From the NCBI RefSeq assembly GCF_018603515.1, contig NZ_JACATN010000006.1, positions 186,001 through 250,000 on the forward strand: 64,000 bases of DNA, read 5' to 3'. Position 1 is the stretch's first letter; each line of letters begins with the position of its first letter. This stretch comes from Zobellia barbeyronii. GTDB taxonomy: Bacteria > Bacteroidota > Bacteroidia > Flavobacteriales > Flavobacteriaceae. The notes under the pieces were generated by a model. The model was not told the origin of the DNA and searched no databases. It saw only the letters and a program-made list of their open reading frames with translations. This document shows, one piece after another, positions 9,579 through 16,164 of the stretch. The position numbers and the translations under genes are program-made.

Positions 9579-10760
9579 ATGAATTCTACAAATTTCTTTT
9601 TCGACGCCTATACCAAAGAGCAACTGCCAACTCATTACAGGCGGTTACAAAACCGATATACTGGCGATATTCTTTTCAACAACACCAATGACGAAGAGTT
9701 TCAACTTCCAGAATCGGCATTCATTGTTAAAGACGTACCCGATTATTTTAAAATAACTACAAACGAGCTTCCAAAAAGTATAGCGTGCCAGACCATAATT
9801 CAATATCCTGGTTTTCTTATAAATTTTGAAAACGTACCCTCTTTAAGTGATTATCTAAATGAACGGTTCGGAAAATCTAGCCGTTATAAACTACGGCGCG
9901 AGCAGAAAAAGCTAGAGCAGTGTTTTAACATACGCTATGAAATGTATTTTGGTGCAATAGATAAACCGGAGTATGATTTTATAATGGACGAATTCTACCG
10001 TTTATTAGAGCTACGTTCACTAGAAAAAGGAATAAAAGACAATATAAATCTAGCTACACAGAATTTTTATAGAGCTAATGTCTATCAAATGATTCTTGAT
10101 AAAAAAGCTTCATTCTACATTATCTACAATGGGGAAATGCCCATTGACATCTGTCTTAACTTTCACATGAAAGATGTGATATTTCAATATATACGCACCT
10201 ATGATATAGACTATTCTAAATTTAATACTGGTTATACAGATTTAATGAAACAAATAGAATGGTGTATCGCCAATCAAATTAAACTCATTACCTTTTCCAA
10301 AGGAGACTTCTACTGGAAAAGACGCTGGTGTAATACAGTTTACGATTACAACTATCATATATTTTTCAAAAAGAGTTCTCTTAGCGGACGGCTAAAAGCC
10401 AAATCATATTATTTAGCTAAAGTGATGAAACAATACGTAAGGGAAAAAGGACTGATTGAGAAATATCATGAATTTATGGCCAAAAATAATCGTTCTAAAA
10501 AAGTGACTGAAGATTCATCTGCCGTTAAGCACAAGAGCATTCCCTACGAAACAGAAATTGAAAATATTGAAACCATAGATTACAAGAATGAGAAATTCGA
10601 TTTTCTAAGGCGAACTATTTATGATTTTCTTTATGAAAGTGATGAAAAACAGTCAGAGATTACTGTTTATTCAATTTTGGACCAACCTAAATCCTACTTA
10701 GTTATAGGAAAAAAGAGTAAAGCAGTGCTTTCTAATACTTCGAATATGTCAACTTTATAA
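9579..10760 (+). CDS. FemAB/BioF2-like transferase, paralogue B
   Basis: Paralogue of the gene at 5792-7039, giving 393 residues. I chose the ATG at 9579 over the in-frame TTG at 9561 because MNSTNFFFDAYT then aligns with the other copy's N-terminus. Shared blocks are GKSSRYKLRREQKKLEQCF, YEMYFGAIDKPEYDFIMDEF and ITFSKGDFYWKRRWCNTVYD. Cytoplasmic, GNAT-like fold, FemAB/BioF2 group. The two paralogues bracket the MBOAT/SGNH pair, suggesting duplication inside the cluster followed by divergence. Last gene of the decoration block. Substrate unknown. Confidence 0.78.
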   Translation: MNSTNFFFDAYTKEQLPTHYRRLQNRYTGDILFNNTNDEEFQLPESAFIVKDVPDYFKITTNELPKSIACQTIIQYPGFLINFENVPSLSDYLNERFGKSSRYKLRREQKKLEQCFNIRYEMYFGAIDKPEYDFIMDEFYRLLELRSLEKGIKDNINLATQNFYRANVYQMILDKKASFYIIYNGEMPIDICLNFHMKDVIFQYIRTYDIDYSKFNTGYTDLMKQIEWCIANQIKLITFSKGDFYWKRRWCNTVYDYNYHIFFKKSSLSGRLKAKSYYLAKVMKQYVREKGLIEKYHEFMAKNNRSKKVTEDSSAVKHKSIPYETEIENIETIDYKNEKFDFLRRTIYDFLYESDEKQSEITVYSILDQPKSYLVIGKKSKAVLSNTSNMSTL

Positions 10761-11073
10761 AATAAAACAGCGAAAAAACTACCTTTTTTGACTTGGTTTT
10801 GCGCTTCATCGAATATTTTCTTAATATTTTCTTAAAAAACGTCCGAGCACTACGCTTCGTCGTATATATTCGCAGTTAAACCCCGTAAAGAGAACATCGT
10901 GGCCCAGTCAAAAAACAAGTCCCTGAAATTGAATATGAAATTATGGTTCGCTGAATTGAAAGAAGATATTATTCTTTCAATTTATCACCGTTCACCAATC
11001 ATTTTTCTTCTATTTATTCGTTAGACTTCTTAATTAAAAGATTTTTTTTAAAAATTTTACCTAATTAGTCCCA
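10761..11073. other. 313-base intergenic region with an inverted repeat
   Basis: Gap before the two-domain HAD gene. It contains a perfect 11-base inverted repeat (listed separately) and, at 10840-10910, a stretch of higher G+C than its surroundings with no reading frame I can support. No exact TAnnTTTG promoter element was found. Confidence 0.55.
10954..10982. repeat. Perfect 11-base inverted repeat
   Basis: AATTGAAAGAA at 10954-10964 is followed, after a 7-base spacer, by its exact reverse complement TTCTTTCAATT at 10972-10982. There is no T run after it, so it is a poor intrinsic terminator and could instead be an operator for a dimeric regulator or an RNA hairpin in the leader of the next gene, about 92 bases downstream. 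Confidence 0.5.
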
Positions 11074-13125
11074 TTGATAGACCTAAAGCGCAGAATTGCG
11101 CGGTTTCCTAATCGAAAAATTCTTTTTACAGATTTTTTTGACACCTTAGTTCACCGCAATGTACACCCTAATTACGCCATACGTTTGTGGGGTAAATTTA
11201 TGGTTAGAGAACTTGGAATGAGCTTCTCTTCTGAGAAACTTTTTACCATTAGGAATGAGTCTTTAGCCTATTTAGGAAAAAAGCAGAATAAATCTACTTT
11301 AGAAGTAAAGTATAAAGATGTTATAAGAGAGGTATATAATAGATTGGTTAATACCGGAAATCTTAATAACGTTCCTTTTGCCAAATTTAAAACACTCTTT
11401 GAGAAAGCCGATTATATTGCTGAAATCTCCGTTCAGTTCAAGAATGAGGAATTAATTGATATTCTATCTTATTACAAAGAAAAAGGATATCTAATCTACT
11501 TACTATCGGACTTTTACCTTTCTAAAAAAGTTATTATAAAAATTTTAGAGCACCATAAAATGGAGCATCTCTTTGATGATGTTTTCATTTCAAGTACCGT
11601 AGGAGAAAGTAAAGCCAAGGGTGGTTTATACCCATATGTCCTAGATAAAACAAATACAGACCCTAAATCTGTATTGATGATTGGAGACAATAAAAAAAGT
11701 GATGATATTAATGCTTCCAAGTATGGAATAGAGTCCTATCACTTAAAACATTTTTCTCATAAATTTAGAAATAAGAGAAATCTATTTGGGTCTGATAAAA
11801 ACGATTTTAAAAAGGTGTGCCATACCATCAAAGAAAGGTGTTTTGAAAGTGAGCATCAGTTTAGTGAATATATAATACACTTTTATTTTTTCACAGAAAG
11901 GTTGTATATCAATGCTAAGAGAAACGGAAATAAAGATCTTTTCTTTTTGGCTAGAGAAGGGCATTTTTTAAAGCAATTGTTTGATTCTTATCAGGAAATG
12001 AACTTGTTTCAAGGTGAGGAAAAAATAAATACACACTATTTAAAAGCCTCGCGGCAATCTGCTACCCAACTGGCATTACGTCCTTTACCTAAAGAGGGCT
12101 TTGAAAAGTTGTTGAAAAAGTTTGGTGATATGTCTTTACAACATTTCCTAGACTGGTTCCCTTTTTCAGATTCAACAAAGAATGGAATTATAAATGATAT
12201 TCCATTTCTTAAAGATGAAACTATTCCAGACTTTTTTAAGTCACCTGCAATGGAACATCTTAGAAATAACATAGCTTTTCAAGATGCATACGCTAAGAAC
12301 CGAGAGACGCAGAAGGGTGCTTTCATGAGATACCTAGACTCTTTTGGAGCTAATTACAAAGAAGAGGGTCTTGCATTGGTAGACGTAGGCTGGGGCGGCA
12401 CTATGCAAGAGAGTATTTATAAGTTTTTCAAAAAGAAAACACCTGTTACTGGTTATTATTTAGGACTTAAGGAAATCTATAATATAGAAAAGGATACCAA
12501 AAGATATGGCCTCAACTTTTCAATATATCCTAACCACGATTTTTCTGATGACATTCTTATGGCCAATGGGCAGCTTTACGAGCAATTGCTAGCAGCTCCA
12601 CATGGCAGTACATTATCTTACAAGTTTGCAGAAGAAGGTGAGTCCGCAACGGTTGAATATCACGAACCTAACGAGAAAATGGTTTATGATAAGTTTATTG
12701 GTTCTACTCAAGAATATATGTTTTTAGAATTCAAAAATCTGTTCACTCAACTGCGTGCTATTGACTATACTCAAGAAGTAACACAAGAATACTTAACGGA
12801 TATGGCACTAAGAACAGGCATATTCACGACTAGAAAGAAGCTTAAATTCATAAAAGAAATTACAAAAGGATTTTACCAAAATGTTGGCGAAAATAAGGTT
12901 GGACTTGAATACAACCCTAATCATATAAGCGTCTCTAAAGTTGGTCTTATAAAAACCTTTGTAAAATCTCCAGAGAAAGTTTTTCGCTATTTAGTAAAGA
13001 TAAAACCCTTCTTATTCTATAGGGGCTACTATTGGCTTTCTTGGCCAGTAAACTTAACATACTACTATATTAAACTCAATTTTTGGGCTAAACGAAAATG
13101 GCTGAAAAAGGGCTTAATCTCCTAG
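11074..13125 (+). CDS. Two-domain HAD superfamily protein (COG5610-like)
   Basis: Protein of 683 residues. The first ~230 residues form a HAD domain: TDFFDTLVHR with Asp20 and Asp23, LLSDFYLSK as motif II and GDNKKSDDINASKYG as motif IV. The remaining ~450 residues, which include FFLAREGHFLKQLF, KASRQSA and LVDVGWGGTMQESIYKFF, match no fold I can name but are typical of the large COG5610-like HAD proteins found in polysaccharide clusters. It starts at TTG 11074; no earlier ATG is in frame. It ends 5 bases from the convergent OmpA gene. A phosphatase on a sugar or polyol phosphate is likely for the first domain; the second could be a transferase (inference). Confidence 0.8.
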   Translation: MIDLKRRIARFPNRKILFTDFFDTLVHRNVHPNYAIRLWGKFMVRELGMSFSSEKLFTIRNESLAYLGKKQNKSTLEVKYKDVIREVYNRLVNTGNLNNVPFAKFKTLFEKADYIAEISVQFKNEELIDILSYYKEKGYLIYLLSDFYLSKKVIIKILEHHKMEHLFDDVFISSTVGESKAKGGLYPYVLDKTNTDPKSVLMIGDNKKSDDINASKYGIESYHLKHFSHKFRNKRNLFGSDKNDFKKVCHTIKERCFESEHQFSEYIIHFYFFTERLYINAKRNGNKDLFFLAREGHFLKQLFDSYQEMNLFQGEEKINTHYLKASRQSATQLALRPLPKEGFEKLLKKFGDMSLQHFLDWFPFSDSTKNGIINDIPFLKDETIPDFFKSPAMEHLRNNIAFQDAYAKNRETQKGAFMRYLDSFGANYKEEGLALVDVGWGGTMQESIYKFFKKKTPVTGYYLGLKEIYNIEKDTKRYGLNFSIYPNHDFSDDILMANGQLYEQLLAAPHGSTLSYKFAEEGESATVEYHEPNEKMVYDKFIGSTQEYMFLEFKNLFTQLRAIDYTQEVTQEYLTDMALRTGIFTTRKKLKFIKEITKGFYQNVGENKVGLEYNPNHISVSKVGLIKTFVKSPEKVFRYLVKIKPFLFYRGYYWLSWPVNLTYYYIKLNFWAKRKWLKKGLIS

Positions 13126-13130
13126 ATATC

Positions 13131-14309
13131 TTAAAATTTGGTGATTAGAAATTCCGAACGTCTGTTTTCCTGATGCTTCTCTTCTTCACAATAAGTATTG
13201 TCATCACATTCATTTAGTAAATGTGTTTCACCATAGGCCTCTGTTTGCAGACGACTAACATCAACTCCTTTTTTAACAAGATACTCCTTGGTACGGTTAA
13301 CCCTGCGTTCAGACAACCAATTATTGTACTTAGAAGTCCCTCTTGAATCTGTGTACGAACTAATTTTTAGTTCTAATTCAATATGTTTTTGTAAAACCAA
13401 CGCTAAACCATCTAGCACCTTTTTGGACTTTGTATTCAAATAAGAAGAGTTTAAGTCAAAATAAGCCAATCCTAATGCATCTATTTCTCTTTTAATATTT
13501 AACTCGCGTTTTTTCTCCGCATCCACCTTAGCCTTCTCTGCTGCAGCTAAACTAGCTTCTTCTCTTTCTTTAGCTAAACGCGCAGCCAAAGCAGCTTGCT
13601 CCTTTTCTCTTTGTACAGAAGCAATAGAGTCTTGCTCTTTTTGACGCTTCTCAGCCATTTCTTCAATCAGAGCTAACTTTGCCTCTCCCTTTTTTGATAA
13701 CCCTTTTTCTATACCAAATTGATATACAACACCTGCGGCATGTTGTAAATGGTTAGTTGCATTATCATTATTAGCCGCCCATTTTCCAGAAGAGCTAAAA
13801 TCAAGCCCAATCCTATCTGAAAACCAAGTTCTAAACCCCACTACTGCATTGTATGTGGCACGTGATTCGTTATTAGCTTCTGTATAGCCTGCTCCAACAC
13901 CTATATAGGGATCAAACCAACCAGTCTCACCTATAAGTTTATTCAAGTCATATGTTAACCTTGCGTCTAAACCATAATAGTCCGTTTCTTCAAGATTGGT
14001 TCTTCCATCTATAAATTTTCCAACCTTATACTTATTATAACTACCAATAGCCTCTACACCAATACCGCTTTTAAAATAACGACCAATACTTATCCTAGAT
14101 GGATACGCAAGTGTGTTCCATTGTTTTCCAAATGAAAATAGTTCATGAAATACATCTCCTGAATCATCTACGATGTTATAGCCTAAGCCAAACATCCACG
14201 AACTTTTAACGATGCTGTCTTTTTCGGTAAGTTGTAACTCTTCTTGTGCTTGCAACAGGTTGAATGAAACACATAGCAAAAGAACCATATAATGGGTAAA
14301 GGTTTTCAT
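13131..14309 (-). CDS. OmpA family outer-membrane protein
   Basis: Outer-membrane protein of 392 residues. Residues 1-22 are a signal peptide ending LLQAQ. Residues ~25-200 are alternating strands of a small beta-barrel (WMFGLGYNIVDDSGD, YYGLDARLTYDL, PYIGVGAGYTEAN). Residues ~205-275 are a Lys/Glu/Ala-rich coiled-coil linker, and the last ~110 residues are an OmpA C-terminal domain (FDLNSSYLNTKSKKVLDGLA, then SSYTDSRGTSKYNNWLSERR) that binds peptidoglycan. It ties the outer membrane to the cell wall. A Cys pair in the OmpA domain (CDDNTYC) may form a disulfide. Convergent with the HAD gene, 5 bases between stops. Confidence 0.93.
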   Translation of the reverse strand: MKTFTHYMVLLLCVSFNLLQAQEELQLTEKDSIVKSSWMFGLGYNIVDDSGDVFHELFSFGKQWNTLAYPSRISIGRYFKSGIGVEAIGSYNKYKVGKFIDGRTNLEETDYYGLDARLTYDLNKLIGETGWFDPYIGVGAGYTEANNESRATYNAVVGFRTWFSDRIGLDFSSSGKWAANNDNATNHLQHAAGVVYQFGIEKGLSKKGEAKLALIEEMAEKRQKEQDSIASVQREKEQAALAARLAKEREEASLAAAEKAKVDAEKKRELNIKREIDALGLAYFDLNSSYLNTKSKKVLDGLALVLQKHIELELKISSYTDSRGTSKYNNWLSERRVNRTKEYLVKKGVDVSRLQTEAYGETHLLNECDDNTYCEEEKHQENRRSEFLITKF

Positions 14310-14430
14310 AGCAATTAGATTTGGGTGTTCTAACTACAAAGTAATGACTATCAAACCAATAAGCCCAAAGTACACTTTGAACGGTAACAATAATCGGTAG
14401 TCCGCTAGATTTATAGAATCGTTAACAGTA

Positions 14431-14874
14431 CTATTCTAGGATAATTTTCTTTTGGGTAAGTGGTAATTTATAAACTGAGAACGGTGTAGTAATAGATGTA
14501 GATGTCTTTTTTTGACTTTCATTCTTAACCCCAAGAACTAAGTCTTTTTCTGACTCTTTCGTTACAAAAAGTCTAGGTTCAAAAGAATTTTGTCGTTTTC
14601 CTGCACAATAGATAACAAGCATTTCTTTAGTAAAGTCAATTTGCGGAACTGGTAATCCCGGTTTCCGGGTTCTATTTACTTTGGAATAGAATTCCTGCAG
14701 CGTCTTTACATCTTTAATGACCACAAATTCTTCCTCATCAGAACCACTATAATTATCCTTTTCAATGAGTTGCAATTGATCTGGGGTTTGTGCCACTCCG
14801 TCATTTCCCACAGCTTTCTCTTGTCCTTTACAAGAAGAAAACAGCAATATTAGAACTAAAAGAATGGATTTCAT
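14431..14874 (-). CDS. Small lipoprotein of unknown function
   Basis: Lipoprotein of 147 residues. I placed the start at the ATG at 14872-14874 because it yields a clean lipoprotein signal, MKSILLVLILLFSSC with the acylated Cys15; a longer frame would run into bshA. The mature part is soluble and of mixed composition, with LQLIEKDNYSGSDEEEFVVIKD and YCAGKRQNSFEPRLFV, resembling protease-inhibitor-like small lipoproteins of Bacteroidota, but I cannot assign a family. It starts 1 base after the bshA stop, so it is probably transcribed with bshA. Confidence 0.75.
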   Translation of the reverse strand: MKSILLVLILLFSSCKGQEKAVGNDGVAQTPDQLQLIEKDNYSGSDEEEFVVIKDVKTLQEFYSKVNRTRKPGLPVPQIDFTKEMLVIYCAGKRQNSFEPRLFVTKESEKDLVLGVKNESQKKTSTSITTPFSVYKLPLTQKKIILE

Positions 14875-14875
14875 A

Positions 14876-16021
14876 TTAAATATAAGATTTATCAAACCTA
14901 GCCTTATATGCTTTTTCATAAAGTGCTTCATAAAGAGGAAGTACCTTCATAATATCAAAACGCTCGGCAGATATTACCGCATTTTTCTTGAATTTCTCTA
15001 AAACAGCATCGTCTTTTAAAATAAGAAGGGCATTTTTAGCCATATCATCTACATCTCCTACATCACTTAAAAAACCGGTAATACCATGTTCGTTCACCTC
15101 AGGAATTCCACCAGCATTACTAGAAATAACAGGCACTTTGTTAATCATTGCTTCCAAAGCGGCCAAACCAAAACTCTCTGATTCCGAAGGCAATAAAAAC
15201 AAATCTGAAAAACATAGAATTCTATCTATTTCATTACTGTTACCTAAAAATATAACCCTATCAGAAATTCCTAACTCTTCGCATAACCTTTCGGCATTTT
15301 CTTTTTCGGGGCCCTCTCCCACCATCACCAATTTTGCAGGAATTTCTTTCTGTATGCGATTGAAAATTTCAATTACATCTGGAATACGTTTTACTTTTCT
15401 AAAATTACTAATATGGGTAACTATCTTTTCATTGTCTTCCGCCATCAAAGAACGCTGGCAATCCGTAAAAGAAGTACTATAATTAGATTTATCTATAAAG
15501 TTAGGAACAACTTCTATTTCCTTCTTAATATTGAATATCTCAAGAGTATGTTGTTTCAAATTTTCCGAAACAGAAGTAACCACATCAGATTGGTTGATGC
15601 TAAAGGTAACTGCTGGTTTGTAAAAAGGGTGTTTACCTACTAAAGTAATATCTGTTCCGTGTAATGTAGTTATCATTGGAACGTAAATTCCTTCTTCTTC
15701 TAGCATCTTTTTTGCCATGTACCCTGCATACGCATGAGGTATAGCATAATGAACGTGAAGTAAATCTATTTTATGTAACTTAATAGTATCTACCAATTTA
15801 CTGGACAACGCCAACTCATAGGGCTGATACTTGAACAATGGATACTCAGGTACATGAACCTCATGAAAGTAAATTTTGTTACCCAACAGCTCTAAACGAA
15901 CAGGCTGTTTATAAGTTACAAAATGCACTTCATGACCTCTATTGGCCAGGGCTATACCAAGTTCTGTGGCTACTACACCGCTGCCCCCAAACGTAGGGTA
16001 ACAAACTATTGCTATTTTCAT
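14876..16021 (-). CDS. bshA: N-acetyl-alpha-D-glucosaminyl L-malate synthase
   Basis: First enzyme of bacillithiol synthesis: it joins UDP-GlcNAc to L-malate. The 381-residue GT4 protein has the hallmark start MKIAIVCYPTFGGSGVVATE, then VPEYPLFKYQPYELAL, LLHVHYAIPHAYAGYMAK, TTLHGTDITLVGKHP and the donor motif SESESFGLAALEAM. Length and motifs match BshA. Bacillithiol is the low-molecular-weight thiol of Bacillota and many Flavobacteriia. A TAAATTTG box lies almost on top of the start codon and is too close to drive this start, so I do not call it. The gene is followed directly by the small lipoprotein; the GH3 fusion lies 143 bases upstream on the same strand. Confidence 0.95.
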   Translation of the reverse strand: MKIAIVCYPTFGGSGVVATELGIALANRGHEVHFVTYKQPVRLELLGNKIYFHEVHVPEYPLFKYQPYELALSSKLVDTIKLHKIDLLHVHYAIPHAYAGYMAKKMLEEEGIYVPMITTLHGTDITLVGKHPFYKPAVTFSINQSDVVTSVSENLKQHTLEIFNIKKEIEVVPNFIDKSNYSTSFTDCQRSLMAEDNEKIVTHISNFRKVKRIPDVIEIFNRIQKEIPAKLVMVGEGPEKENAERLCEELGISDRVIFLGNSNEIDRILCFSDLFLLPSESESFGLAALEAMINKVPVISSNAGGIPEVNEHGITGFLSDVGDVDDMAKNALLILKDDAVLEKFKKNAVISAERFDIMKVLPLYEALYEKAYKARFDKSYI

Positions 16022-16164
16022 TAATCAAATTTAGCTAAATCTATAAAGTAAGTCGGTAAAAGTCCTTTTTAATTTCAAGACAGGTCTTAGATATTCAAAA
16101 TAGATTGATTACTACTATTTAATTCTCTATAATTTAGACTGATAGAAAATAGAAAAGGATTAAT

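Noticed and set aside
10935-11024. 29-residue frame MKLWFAELKEDIILSIYHR...
   Set aside because: Too short, overlaps the inverted repeat, and no conserved feature supports it.
1-13125. Horizontal transfer of the polysaccharide cluster
   Set aside because: The cluster looks somewhat richer in A+T than the rest, but there is no integrase, tRNA boundary, repeat or transposase in the window; base counts were not computed.
16026-16033. TAAATTTG box as bshA promoter
   Set aside because: Only about four bases from the ATG, so RNA would start inside the gene; no -33 box.
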